Assembly: GCA_021817255.1 (NCBI GenBank)
Contig: JAKAVO010000010.1
Coordinates: 1 to 60,443, forward strand
Origin: Thermoplasmata archaeon
GTDB taxonomy: Archaea > Thermoplasmatota > Thermoplasmata > Thermoplasmatales > Thermoplasmataceae
Reading direction: 5' to 3'
Length of the DNA: 60,443 nt
Below are positions 16,940 to 25,572 of the stretch, one piece after another. The notes under the pieces are model-generated. The model was given only the letters and a program-made list of their open reading frames with translations. It did no database searches and was not told where the DNA came from. The number at the start of each line of letters is the position of its first letter. Within the stretch, counting starts at the first letter, position 1. A program made the position numbers and the translations under genes.

Positions 16940-17659
16940 ATGAACATGCCAACTATACACAGATATCTTGAGGATGCATACAGGGTAGAAGGGGAAGGAA
17001 AAGTAACCTTCAACGAGTTCACTGACATAATTGTTGATGACAGCATACTTTTTCCAACTTCATATGGCCAGCCAAATGACAAGGGAAAAATAGTCATTGA
17101 TGGAAAGGATTTTGAAATAATCGATGTCTGGGATGACGGGGACGGAATCCACCTGATCTCACATGATACATATCCCCATGACAGCAGGGGAAAGACCATT
17201 AAGCAGGTAGTTGACTGGCAAATAAGGTACAATCACATGAAATTCAGAACTGCACTGAGGGTTCTTGCTGGCGTGGCTTATAATAAATATTCTGCACCCC
17301 ACAGGATGAACCAGACTTATGAGGATTATGCATGGATCGACCTGGAAATTCCTGGTATTTCAGAGGAAATTGTCAACAGTCTGGAAGCAGAAACCAATGA
17401 GATCCTGAAAAGCGGGTTTGAGCCGGTTTTTGAAACCATATCCAGGGAAGATTTCATGAAAAACGAAGTCCTTATGGGATCAATAAAGGGCAAAGTTCCA
17501 GACATTCCAGAGATCAGGATTGTTAAAATTCAGGGACTGCCGGACCAGATGGAAATGGGAACACTTGTTAAAAATTCCAGTGAGGCGGGACAAATTAAAC
17601 TCAAGACAAACCTCATTAAGGGGAAGGTCGGAACAAGGGTCAACCTTACTCTTCAATAA
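16940..17659 (+). CDS. AlaX-like tRNA-editing-fold protein lacking the zinc ligands
   Basis: 239 residues with the architecture of AlaX, the stand-alone editing domain that hydrolyses mischarged Ser- or Gly-tRNA(Ala). Matches include FPTSYGQPNDKG (about 38-49), VVDWQIRYNHM (about 90-100) and, near the C-terminus, GTLVKNSSEAGQIKL. In active AlaX the zinc is held by HTAxH and CxGTH. Here these read R103-TAL-R107 and E205-MGT-L209, so all four ligands are replaced. Either the protein has lost hydrolysis or uses another mechanism. The ATG at 16940 (or 16946) follows an AT-rich promoter region divergent from folC. Confidence 0.75.
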   Translation: MNMPTIHRYLEDAYRVEGEGKVTFNEFTDIIVDDSILFPTSYGQPNDKGKIVIDGKDFEIIDVWDDGDGIHLISHDTYPHDSRGKTIKQVVDWQIRYNHMKFRTALRVLAGVAYNKYSAPHRMNQTYEDYAWIDLEIPGISEEIVNSLEAETNEILKSGFEPVFETISREDFMKNEVLMGSIKGKVPDIPEIRIVKIQGLPDQMEMGTLVKNSSEAGQIKLKTNLIKGKVGTRVNLTLQ

Positions 17660-17679
17660 TTTTCCTACATTTCTTTAAA

Positions 17680-17687
17680 TTTTTTTT
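17680..17687 (+). terminator. Oligo-T terminator after the AlaX-like gene
   Basis: Eight consecutive T residues 21 nt after the stop codon, typical of archaeal intrinsic termination. Confidence 0.45.
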
Positions 17688-17724
17688 GCGGATATGTTTA
17701 TTACCAAATGAACAATCTTGAGAT

Positions 17725-18846
17725 ATGGATGCCAGGAGGGCAATAAACACACTTGAGATTCTCATTGCCATGGCTATTGCAATACTCACCGTTTTAGCTT
17801 CAATATTCCTTTATATCGACTTTCTGTCAAAGGGAGAACCTCATTTTACACAAATTGCAATTGATTCACTCTTCTTTATAATCTACAGTGCCAGGGTAAC
17901 ATTTCTGATCAGCACAGTTTTTCTTGTTTTAATTGCAGCAATCAGCCTTGCATATTATGCCAGGTCAAGTGATCCCGAACCTTCAGGGAAAGGCACCTAT
18001 TCAAGAATTCCAATTGCACAGGGGTTTCTTTTTCTTTTCCTGATTCTTTCCCTCCTGTCATCTACCACACCATCAATACCTGGCTTTAACAAATTGGTCG
18101 GCATTTATGGGCTTGCTGCATATTACGAAGAGACTGTGATGGTTTTTTCAATTATGGTAAGTGTTCTTCTAACAGCTATGCTTCCGCTGTTCCATAAAAA
18201 CACAGATAAACCACCACTCTCAGCACTTCTGGCAGGGGCAGAGGACAAGAATGTATACAACTATTTTTATGCATTTATACCAGCCGCGCTGGCGACCGGA
18301 TTCTTCTATCTGTTCTATGGCCTGTCCGGATATGATTCAATGTTCTTTGTTCTTATCTTTTTGATTCTTTTCATCTTTGGCAAAAGATATGGCCTTATTC
18401 CCTCTCTGTTATTAATTACAATAACATTTGGCTCAAGTTCCATAGGGCTCATCCTGAAGCCTGTAACTGGAATTGTTTACCCGGCACTCGTGCTTATCTT
18501 TGCATTTACGGGTTTCATTTCCAGCCTTTTCTTCAACACCAGATCTACATCGGATGAAAGCAGCCCAAAAGAGGATGGCAGTGGACAGGGCAATTTTGGA
18601 AATCCAGCAACTTCTCATGAAACCAGGCGAAAGAACTTCAAGGATGACAGAAACAAGCTTGTTGACTCAAGAACCCTGAAGGACCAGCTTTTCATCAGGG
18701 GAGTATGCCCACACTGTGATTCTGTGGAATTTTATATCAAGGGCAATGGAGACCTTGAATGCAAAAAATGCAAGAGCATATGGAACGGCAATGAAACTGA
18801 ATATCAATCATTCAAGGTTGGCAGAAACAAGAACTACAGGGTCTGA
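17725..18846 (+). CDS. Polytopic membrane protein with C-terminal zinc ribbon
   Basis: 373 residues: about eight membrane helices (about 10-270), a polar linker (about 275-325), then a cytoplasmic zinc ribbon with CPHC and CKKC pairs (about 333-336 and 352-355). I do not recognise a family. Linking a membrane domain to a ribbon suggests a sensor or scaffold, but that is inference. The 3' end overlaps the convergent MFS gene by 39 nt, so the two transcripts would be antisense to each other at their ends. Confidence 0.65.
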   Translation: MDARRAINTLEILIAMAIAILTVLASIFLYIDFLSKGEPHFTQIAIDSLFFIIYSARVTFLISTVFLVLIAAISLAYYARSSDPEPSGKGTYSRIPIAQGFLFLFLILSLLSSTTPSIPGFNKLVGIYGLAAYYEETVMVFSIMVSVLLTAMLPLFHKNTDKPPLSALLAGAEDKNVYNYFYAFIPAALATGFFYLFYGLSGYDSMFFVLIFLILFIFGKRYGLIPSLLLITITFGSSSIGLILKPVTGIVYPALVLIFAFTGFISSLFFNTRSTSDESSPKEDGSGQGNFGNPATSHETRRKNFKDDRNKLVDSRTLKDQLFIRGVCPHCDSVEFYIKGNGDLECKKCKSIWNGNETEYQSFKVGRNKNYRV

Positions 18847-19929
18847 ACTCTTTGACAGCATCATAAAGATCGCAAACAATATAGCCGGGATAAACACAAT
18901 AAGGGAAAGCTTCAGGCTTACAAAATAGGCCAGCACTCCACCCACAAATGCTCCGGATACAAATCCAAATGAAAAGAAGCTCTCATAAAAGAATACTCCA
19001 TCTCTCGGACTTCCTGTTTTATTTATGTAGCTGAGGATCTTTGAGAAACCCATGCTGCTTCCAAATCCTGAGACAGAAAGTGCTATTATCAGTAAAGGAA
19101 CATTGAATCCGAATAAGAGGATGACTGGAAATGCAGACAAAATGCTCGACAGAATGGTGAATTTTTTCTGTTCTGAGATTCCGGAAAAAGTAGCCACTAC
19201 AGATCCTGCAGCAAACATCACCCAGTAAATTGTGAGAAGTATGCCAATCAGGAAATATGAATAGTTTCCTGTTCTTATAATTGGAACCAAAACAAAGATT
19301 ATAAATCCCATGCCAACACCGGAGAATGACATGGGAACTATCATCATGTAGCTGAGTTTCATCTTGGCTTTTCTTTTAGGCCTCTCCTTTCTGTCAAGTG
19401 GCTGCAGGATTAAACCTATGATGGATACAACCAGGACCAGCAAATAAACGGAATAAAAACCGACATACTGTAACATGGCGCCTGAAAACAGGGGAAAAAG
19501 CCCTGTGGGAATTGCCCACGCTGCTGAATATTTCTCCGCCATGCCATCCTTTTCCAGCAGCCCTGTTTCTATTTCTGCAGAAATCCACCACATGCTCTGA
19601 AAGAACCCGGTAAAGATGATGATCAACAAATATGCGCCTGAATTGTCCAGGCCCAGCAATAATAGTACTGAAGCAATTATCATAACAATGAAAGGAATCC
19701 TCAGTGCCATGTTCAGGTGATGTTTCCTGGATTTTCTATACAGGTATGAAATAAGAATAAATGGAAGCGAAGAAGACGTTCCTATTGCGCCAATCTGGAA
19801 GAAATTGTAGTGAAGTGAAACAAGCCTTAGTGGGAAAGTGAAGCTCAGCCAGAACCACCCCATTGAGAAAAGTATTGTCGATATGGGAAAAAAGTAAGGT
19901 TCTTCAATGTCGAAAGAAATGTGGCGCAT
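18808..19929 (-). CDS. MFS transporter
   Basis: 373 residues with about 11-12 membrane helices. The second half is introduced by a basic cytoplasmic loop (LDRKERPKRKAKMKLS, about 178-193). The usual RxxxR MFS loop between helices 2 and 3 is only loosely kept (YLYRKSRKHH). Substrate unknown. The ATG at 19929 has AGGTAAA just before it and a TATA-like ATATAAATC further upstream. It overlaps the preceding convergent gene by 39 nt. Confidence 0.8.
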   Translation of the reverse strand: MRHISFDIEEPYFFPISTILFSMGWFWLSFTFPLRLVSLHYNFFQIGAIGTSSSLPFILISYLYRKSRKHHLNMALRIPFIVMIIASVLLLLGLDNSGAYLLIIIFTGFFQSMWWISAEIETGLLEKDGMAEKYSAAWAIPTGLFPLFSGAMLQYVGFYSVYLLVLVVSIIGLILQPLDRKERPKRKAKMKLSYMMIVPMSFSGVGMGFIIFVLVPIIRTGNYSYFLIGILLTIYWVMFAAGSVVATFSGISEQKKFTILSSILSAFPVILLFGFNVPLLIIALSVSGFGSSMGFSKILSYINKTGSPRDGVFFYESFFSFGFVSGAFVGGVLAYFVSLKLSLIVFIPAILFAIFMMLSKSSDPVVLVSANLE

Positions 19930-20087
19930 TTTACCTATGATGGCTTATTGATTTATATTCATTCGTGAAAAAAAGAGTTGCCTGTACTTATTTTATTGTT
20001 AAGTAGAATAAGGCAATAACAGATGGCATAAAACCGAAAAGGATTCAATTAATTTTTATACACCTTAGTATTTACAGATAGATTACA

Positions 20088-20618
20088 ATGGTAACAAAAC
20101 CAGCCAGAATGTACACTAAAATATCAGGCCCCGCCTATACAAGAAGAGATTTTATGGGAGGAGTTCCGTATCCAAAAATAACCACATTTACACACGGAAA
20201 CCAGAAAAGAGATTTCCCAATTGAATTCAGAATGATAGCTGAGGAAAGTTGCCAGATCAGGCACAGCGCCCTTGAAGCGGCAAGAATTTCCATAAACAGA
20301 AAAGTGAGTGAATCGCTTGGCCTGGACAATTATTATTTCCAGATTAGGCCATACCCGCATCATGTTATAAGAGAACACAAAATGGCAACTGGAGCAGGGG
20401 CAGACAGGATTTCAAGTGGAATGAGGAATGCTTTCGGAAAACCGGTAGGCACAGCAGCAAGGGTTCATGCAAATGATATCATAATGGTAGCAAAAGTAAC
20501 TCCTGAGGGAGCCAAACAGATGAAAGAAGCCCTTCACAAAGCATCAATCAAACTTCCAACACCATGCAGAATAGAAATCACCAAAGGAAAGGATATTGCA
20601 GGCAGAATAGGCATTTAA
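20088..20618 (+). CDS. rpl10e: Ribosomal protein L10e (uL16 family)
   Basis: 176 residues. Archaeal L10e/L16 is a 50S protein near the A-site tRNA elbow. Family features are clear: KPARMYTKISGPAYTRRDFM at the N-terminus, PYPHHVIREHKMATGAGADR in the middle (the loop that reaches the peptidyl-transferase region), and GMRNAFGKPVGTAARV. A TATA-like TTTTTATACA lies about 29 nt upstream of the ATG, and T6 follows the stop, so it appears monocistronic. Confidence 0.96.
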   Translation: MVTKPARMYTKISGPAYTRRDFMGGVPYPKITTFTHGNQKRDFPIEFRMIAEESCQIRHSALEAARISINRKVSESLGLDNYYFQIRPYPHHVIREHKMATGAGADRISSGMRNAFGKPVGTAARVHANDIIMVAKVTPEGAKQMKEALHKASIKLPTPCRIEITKGKDIAGRIGI

Positions 20619-20634
20619 AGCCTCATTAATCTTA

Positions 20635-20640
20635 TTTTTT
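20635..20640 (+). terminator. Oligo-T terminator after L10e
   Basis: Six T residues 17 nt after the L10e stop codon, in an AT-rich context; a likely archaeal termination signal. Confidence 0.4.
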
Positions 20641-20696
20641 CGAACCATATAAATCACATGGTAAACACTTATTAGCAGGACATTTATAAGCGACAG

Positions 20697-21242
20697 ATGA
20701 AGGTTTGCCCAAACTGCAGTTCAGTAGTTGGAAATAATACTGATATTTGCAGCCATTGCGGATATCAGTTATCAAACGATCTGGGCATTGACTTAAACCA
20801 AACTGTGGGAAATGCAGGGATACAGGGGAGCAAATACTGCAGAAACTGTGGTTCAGAGAATCCGTCCAATACTACGGTATGCTTCAATTGTGGAAATTCA
20901 GCATTTTCTGCAAACCCACGGCAAATAGAAAAACCCGCAGGTGTTGTTATTCTGGCGTTCCTAGGAATTTTAGGCTCTTTAATGGATCTGTTTATTGGTT
21001 ACATATTGCTAGCCGTCCCGATTGTAGGACTCTTTTTTATAACTGCGGGATCACTATTTCTGATTTCGTCAATTTCTCTTTTTACCGGAAAGAACTGGGC
21101 CAGGATACTTGTTATGGTATTTTCAGTTATAATGTTGATAAGCGTGCCAATAGGAACAATACTGGGCATAATATCCCTATATTATTTCACCAGGCCACAC
21201 GTTAAACGGTATTTTCAAAGAGGGAATCTGCATCCACTATAA
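20697..21242 (+). CDS. Double zinc-ribbon membrane protein
   Basis: 181 residues. Two zinc ribbons occupy the N-terminus: CPNC (4-7) with CSHC (18-21), and CRNC (48-51) with CFNC (62-65). About three to four membrane helices follow (about 80-168), and the tail is basic (RPHVKRYFQRG). Such zinc-ribbon/membrane proteins are common in archaea and mostly uncharacterised. The ribbons should lie in the cytoplasm and bind a protein or nucleic acid partner (inference). Confidence 0.75.
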   Translation: MKVCPNCSSVVGNNTDICSHCGYQLSNDLGIDLNQTVGNAGIQGSKYCRNCGSENPSNTTVCFNCGNSAFSANPRQIEKPAGVVILAFLGILGSLMDLFIGYILLAVPIVGLFFITAGSLFLISSISLFTGKNWARILVMVFSVIMLISVPIGTILGIISLYYFTRPHVKRYFQRGNLHPL

Positions 21243-21304
21243 GAAAATCTTTAAGCAGGTTGGCAAATTTCAAAGACTGTTAAATAGGATATTTGAGTTT
21301 GCTC

Positions 21305-22210
21305 TCAAAACTTTTTCCGGGTCTCCCTGCTTCCAATGAAATCCTGTATTAGCCTTGCCGCAAGCATGGAAGTATTTCCATTATCAAAGTCAGGTGTAAA
21401 TTCCACCACATCAAACCCCTGAATCTTCATGGCAAGCTTTCTTATGAGATATCTCACTTCCACGTCCCTGAGGCCAAATGGCTCAGGTGTTCCGACTCCA
21501 GGCGCCTGCGATGGATCAATTCCATCCATGTCTATTGAGAAGTAAACGCTTTCCTTCAGTTTTCCATTGATTTCGTTCAGGCACTTCTCCATGCTTTTTT
21601 CCTTAATTTCATCAGCCGAGACAAATCTCACTTTTTTATAATCGGGATCTGTAAATTCCTCACGTGAAGTTGATCTTGTCCCAAAGGAAAAAATTCTGCC
21701 TTCCCCCAGCACATCCAAAGCCCTGTGGGTAACGCAGGCATGGTTGTTCTTGTTTCCCATGTATGAATCTCTGAAATCAGAATGCGCATCTATAATTACC
21801 ATGCTTGAGTTCCTGAAACTCCTTATAGATCCGCCTGTAATTGAATGTTCTCCACCTATCATTATGGGTATCTTGCCATCCTTTGCAATAATTGAAGTTA
21901 CTTCATCAACCAGGTCTACTGTCTCAGAGGCATCCTCATTCACCTGGATGTCTCCTATGTCACAAATAGGCAATTCTGAGAATTCAACTTCATAGTTCAC
22001 ATCAAACGACTCTAAATTATCGTATGCCCTCCTAACTTCTGCCGGCCCCCTTGAAGAACCTCTCCTAAAAGATGATGTATAATCAAATGGAACACCAAAT
22101 ATTACATATCTGGCGTCTTCATAATCAAAAGTGGCATCTGCAATTTTCTTGAGTGATGCTAAGGTGCTAAGTTCTGCAGCATGATCCTTCTGGTTCCCAT
22201 TGCTTCCCAA
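21305..22210 (-). CDS. speB: Agmatinase/arginase-family ureohydrolase
   Basis: 301 residues. The binuclear manganese site is complete: [11 protein letters not shown] (H about 122), DAHSDFRD (about 140-147) and [20 protein letters not shown]. The Asp-Ala-His-x-Asp and Ser-x-Asp-x-Asp motifs are those of agmatinases, which make putrescine and urea from agmatine; guanidinobutyrase or arginase activity cannot be excluded. The start is a TTG at 22210 inside the aIF5A gene, overlapping it by 52 nt, with no later start available. Translation is therefore coupled to aIF5A. Confidence 0.88.
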   Translation of the reverse strand: MGSNGNQKDHAAELSTLASLKKIADATFDYEDARYVIFGVPFDYTSSFRRGSSRGPAEVRRAYDNLESFDVNYEVEFSELPICDIGDIQVNEDASETVDLVDEVTSIIAKDGKIPIMIGGEHSITGGSIRSFRNSSMVIIDAHSDFRDSYMGNKNNHACVTHRALDVLGEGRIFSFGTRSTSREEFTDPDYKKVRFVSADEIKEKSMEKCLNEINGKLKESVYFSIDMDGIDPSQAPGVGTPEPFGLRDVEVRYLIRKLAMKIQGFDVVEFTPDFDNGNTSMLAARLIQDFIGSRETRKKF

Positions 22211-22557
22211 TATGATACCTCGGTTCCTGCCTTGACTCTATCTATCTGATCCGGTTCCAGTGGAAGCACAAAGGTTTCGTATGTCTCACTATCCATCAGT
22301 TGAGCTTCATTGTTTGCTACACTGAGCACCTGTGCATTCTTCTTCTCTATTATTGGCACCTTCACCTTATGCTTAACAGGGAAAACAACACTCTTCTTTT
22401 GGCTGTCAAAAATTCCAATAGCAACAATTCGTGCCTTTGCCTCACCATGTTTCCCCGGTTTTGAAAGGTTAATTTCCATTATTTTGCATGGTGTTTCATC
22501 AACCATCATGTATCTTCCAACTTTCAATTCTCTAACTTCTGCTTCCTGCCATCCCAT
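22159..22557 (-). CDS. eif5a: Translation factor aIF5A
   Basis: 132 residues. The hypusine loop is [12 protein letters not shown] with the modified lysine at K36. The N-terminal SH3-like domain (to about 70) and C-terminal OB domain ([14 protein letters not shown] near the end) are both present. aIF5A helps ribosomes over difficult peptide-bond formation and needs (deoxy)hypusine derived from spermidine. The agmatinase gene that overlaps its 3' end makes a polyamine precursor, a sensible functional pairing. Confidence 0.95.
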   Translation of the reverse strand: MGWQEAEVRELKVGRYMMVDETPCKIMEINLSKPGKHGEAKARIVAIGIFDSQKKSVVFPVKHKVKVPIIEKKNAQVLSVANNEAQLMDSETYETFVLPLEPDQIDRVKAGTEVSYWEAMGTRRIMLQNLAP

Positions 22558-22668
22558 TAAATCACATCCTTCAAATTTAACATCTGGTCATAATTGATCC
22601 AGACACAATACTTTTTTAACCTGATATATAATGTAACTATATAATAAATACGTGTTATATCAGGAAAC

Positions 22669-23805
22669 ATGAATGGACTAAAGCCTCTAGGAAAGATAAA
22701 CGGGCTCATAGTTTTATTTTTATTTCTGGTACTCATTCTCCCTGTAATATTCATCTTTTCATTTGATCTCAATGCCTATTTCATCCCAAAGCCTGAATTA
22801 AACAGGTTTTATGTATACTCTTTTCTTTACTCCATCCTAGGAATATTGGCTTCTGCCATAATTGGCAGGATATTCAGGAAGGATCAAAAAAGCAGTTTGC
22901 CATCAGTGCTGAGGCTGATTATTGGAATATTGTGGGTAGTTGACGGAATACTTCAATTCCAGCCCGAGATGCCCTATGGCTTTCTTTCATTTGTAATTGG
23001 GCCTTCTATTCAGTCAATCAACAATTTGAGTGTGGAAAATTTCCTCATGATTGGATATAACCTGTGGCTCATCCATCCATTCCAGTTTGATGCCTTAAGT
23101 GGGGCTTTACAAATATTCATAGGGTTCTCATACCTCATAAACGATAAAAAGAATGCACTAAAGTACATCAGCATTTTTTCGATCATATGGAGCCTGGTGA
23201 TATGGGTATTTGGAGAGGGTTTTGGCGGCATACCTGAAAGTGGCGTTTCATTGTTGAAAGGATTTCCAGGTTCTGCACTGATTTATATTCTGCTTTCCAT
23301 TCCATTCATATCACCCAAATTCGAGAATGCCAAATGTCTAAGGAATTTCTTTTTGCATTTCATATCAGCAATTTTTATCATTGGGGCATTTCTTCAGCTT
23401 ATACCCGGAAATACATTCTGGTCAAGAGGGCAGATTTCATTTGACATATTTATGAATATCCAGCAACAGGGAGAGAATCCAGTGGTTTACTTCATTTTAA
23501 ACCATGCCTATGTTTATTTCATATACAGGGAAGATTATCTCAACGTTTTCATGTTCCTGTTGATGTTTGCTATTGGAATTATGGTTCTTCTAAACATTAG
23601 AGGCGGGTTAATACTTGCCATGATATTCACGGGGATAACATGGGTTCTCTTCCAGGACATGGGAATATTCATAAACCCGGCTACAGATCCAAATACTGGC
23701 CTTCCATTATTGATGATGATAGCAGTTCTGCTGATCCTTGAAAGATCGGCTGATGGCAAATCTCATAATAATACCCTGCAGGGCAATAATGTTTTATCCA
23801 CATAG
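22669..23805 (+). CDS. Polytopic membrane protein of unknown function
   Basis: 378 residues with about nine to ten membrane helices spread over the whole length. The sequence GILWVVDGILQFQPEMPYGF (about 88-107) precedes a long outer loop, followed by segments such as SVIWVFGEGFGGI-like VIWVFGEGFGG. I know no function. The start at 22669 has a TATA box, CTATATAATAAATAC, about 28 nt upstream. It ends 45 nt before tRNA-Pro and so marks the left border of the accessory region. Confidence 0.65.
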   Translation: MNGLKPLGKINGLIVLFLFLVLILPVIFIFSFDLNAYFIPKPELNRFYVYSFLYSILGILASAIIGRIFRKDQKSSLPSVLRLIIGILWVVDGILQFQPEMPYGFLSFVIGPSIQSINNLSVENFLMIGYNLWLIHPFQFDALSGALQIFIGFSYLINDKKNALKYISIFSIIWSLVIWVFGEGFGGIPESGVSLLKGFPGSALIYILLSIPFISPKFENAKCLRNFFLHFISAIFIIGAFLQLIPGNTFWSRGQISFDIFMNIQQQGENPVVYFILNHAYVYFIYREDYLNVFMFLLMFAIGIMVLLNIRGGLILAMIFTGITWVLFQDMGIFINPATDPNTGLPLLMMIAVLLILERSADGKSHNNTLQGNNVLST

Positions 23806-23850
23806 GAAGATCAGATTAAATATAAACAAGATATACACAAAAACAGTAGT

Positions 23851-23923
23851 GGGTTTGTGGGGTAGCCTGGTATCCTTCCAGCTTCGGGAGTTGGAGACCC
23901 CGGTCCAAATCCGGGCAGACCCA
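23851..23923 (+). tRNA. tRNA-Pro (CGG)
   Basis: A 73-nt cloverleaf. The acceptor GGGTTTG pairs with CAGACCC (one G-T); the anticodon stem CCAGC/GTTGG closes the loop TTCGGGA, giving anticodon CGG; the T arm is CCCGG-TCCAAAT-CCGGG; the discriminator is A. No CCA is encoded and there is no intron. The last 18 bases before the discriminator are repeated 1.5 kb downstream, marking this gene as an integration site. Confidence 0.95.
23905..23922 (+). repeat. attL-like repeat at the tRNA-Pro 3' end
   Basis: The 18 bases CCAAATCCGGGCAGACCC, covering the T-loop to the acceptor 3' strand, are identical to 25422-25439 in the same orientation. This is the classic core of an archaeal integrase-type attachment site. 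Confidence 0.8.
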
Positions 23924-24106
23924 TTCCTCTGGGAGAGACCGTTTTGAGCTGTACACGAATGATAAACAAGGGTTTTATTATTGTTAAGAAAATAGAGGTA
24001 TTTTGAATGGATACTGACAGAATGACCCGTGTTCCATTCAAGAGATTATTTCTGCGAATAATTACAATTATCCCCGGCCAAATCTGGGATTTGTTTAATC
24101 TTTTGA

Positions 24107-24340
24107 GAGAATACGGACAGTAGCCACGATATTCCCGGTCACATTCCGGTCAAGCCTAAATATGATTCCAATTCAATCAGACCTCCTTTCGGAATTGTTA
24201 CTGAAACATATGAAATTAAGAAGAGTGAAGCGGAACAGGCAACGTTAGGAAGGTCTACATATATGGAAAAGAGAAGAGCTATAGAACCATACCTTACGTA
24301 TTTTCCACCAATGTCTTTCCCTTTTCTGGTTCCCTACTGA
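24107..24340 (+). pseudogene. Decayed open frame, possibly a transposase relic
   Basis: A 77-codon frame without a start codon. It reads like protein (HDIPGHIPVKPKYDSNSI, then TYEIKKSEAEQATLGRST and YMEKRRAIEPYL) and ends at TGA 24338-24340. The Y-x-x-K-R-R-x-I-E pattern recalls the C-terminal part of DDE transposases, but this is a weak match. The rest of 23924-24671 (about 750 nt) shows only broken short frames on both strands and no RNA gene beyond tRNA-Pro. Confidence 0.25.
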
Positions 24341-24671
24341 AATATTCCAAAAGAGGTGAGGGTTCAAAAACAGTTATCGCAAGATCAAAAAATCTCTCGA
24401 GAAGACCACTTCAATAAGGTTATAGTGCCAGGCTGTTCTCTTTTCACGGCGTAATCCTTCTGTTATACCATCTAGATTCTCCTGAACCCGAAGTGTAGAT
24501 CAAGAATAATTGCGGATGTTCCCGGGACATTCATACCCAGATTTCAAGAGGAAAACTGGGGTCACAAGAGGTGATTTTTGAATTTTTAATCTACAGCGAA
24601 AACATGGAACTTTCCTGCACTTAAAATTTCAGATGACCAATCTTTATTAGCATGTATTACATGTTATACCT

Positions 24672-24947
24672 ATGGCTGGACCGAATAAGAGTGCCAATAA
24701 TGACGTGCTTGTCGTGAGAAAAATAAACAAGGAAATCTATAAGCAATTCAGGCAGAAAGCAATGGAGGAGAACAAGAACGTTGGGGAAGCGCTGAATCAG
24801 GCTATGAATTATTGGCTAGCGAAGGAAAGAGAACATGAAAGACCTGACATCAAGAAAATGTTGAAACTTAATGGATTAGTGAAGACCAGCGGTAAGGTTA
24901 GCTGGAGTGTGAATGTAGATGAGATACTTTATGGTGACCTTTATTGA
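24672..24947 (+). CDS. VapB-like antitoxin
   Basis: 91 residues. The N-terminal half (VLVVRKINKEIYKQFRQKAMEE-type pattern, about 13-35, then NVGEALNQAMNYWLAKE) resembles a ribbon-helix-helix antitoxin that binds its own promoter; the C-terminal part should wrap the toxin. Its TGA overlaps the toxin's TTG start (TTGA). A TATA-like TTTATTAG lies about 30 nt before the ATG. Keeping an intact pair inside an otherwise decayed element fits the stabilising role of such modules. Confidence 0.75.
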   Translation: MAGPNKSANNDVLVVRKINKEIYKQFRQKAMEENKNVGEALNQAMNYWLAKEREHERPDIKKMLKLNGLVKTSGKVSWSVNVDEILYGDLY

Positions 24948-25348
24948 TATTTCTGGATACAAGTGTCCTCGTTGCTTATATTGTTAACAAAGACAGTAAT
25001 CACGAGAAAGCCGTTCGGTTGATAGATGACATTATCGCTGGCAAGTATGGATCCACTGTTACGTCTGATTATGTGTTCGACGAAACCGTGACGGTCGTTT
25101 TAGTCAGAACTAAGTCTTTGGAAAGTGCAATCACATCAGGACAGCTCATAAAAGAATCCATGGACATTCTCTCTGTCAACGACATTGTCTTTGAAAACGC
25201 ATGGAAGCTTTTCAAGAATCAGGAATCTGCAAGATTCAGTTTCACCGATTGTACTATACTTGCACTAATCTCAGCAAACCATATTGAAAATCTTGCCACG
25301 TTTGACAAGGAATTAGGAGGAGCTAATTTCTATCAAACAATCAGATGA
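24944..25348 (+). CDS. VapC-like PIN-domain toxin
   Basis: 134 residues of a PIN ribonuclease. The acidic metal-binding residues are visible: D5 in FLDTSVLVAY, E42-region SDYVFDETVTV, and D102-region RFSFTDCTILAL; LATFDKELGG ends the fold. VapC toxins cut RNAs such as tRNA or rRNA loops; the target here is unknown. The TTG start overlaps the antitoxin stop, and the order antitoxin-toxin is the normal one. Confidence 0.85.
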   Translation: MIFLDTSVLVAYIVNKDSNHEKAVRLIDDIIAGKYGSTVTSDYVFDETVTVVLVRTKSLESAITSGQLIKESMDILSVNDIVFENAWKLFKNQESARFSFTDCTILALISANHIENLATFDKELGGANFYQTIR

Positions 25349-25421
25349 AAAACTACTCGGATGCCAATCATCAGGAACGTCCCCATTTAATACTGCAATT
25401 CGGATTCGATTAATAAATTAA

Positions 25422-25439
25422 CCAAATCCGGGCAGACCC
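25422..25439 (+). repeat. attR-like copy of the tRNA-Pro 3' end
   Basis: Exact 18-base copy of the tRNA-Pro 3' segment (23905-23922). No upstream tRNA arms accompany it, so it is not a second tRNA. TTTTT follows directly. Confidence 0.8.
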
Positions 25440-25572
25440 TTTTTCTCCGAGTTTAAAGAAATAATCAAACATCCTTTTTTCACATAATAGTTAACTTATG
25501 GAACATTAACCCTTTTTTTCTCAAGAATCTATTCCATTCAATCTTGATCGACGCTTAAATCTTTGCCGGTTA

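Larger units (their letters stand above)
23905..25439 (+). mobile_element. Remnant integrated element flanked by tRNA-Pro att repeats
   Basis: The 1.5 kb between the two 18-bp direct repeats contains a VapBC toxin-antitoxin pair, a decayed open frame and otherwise non-coding DNA. No integrase gene or intN/intC piece is visible, so it looks like a deletion derivative or a small element mobilised by another integrase. Immediately right of the second repeat comes TTTTT, as expected for the original terminator after the tRNA. The real right boundary may differ if nested insertions occurred. Confidence 0.6.

Noticed and set aside
25422-25439. Possible second tRNA-Pro gene
   Set aside because: Only the 18-bp 3' segment is present; the upstream arms are missing, so it is an att copy.
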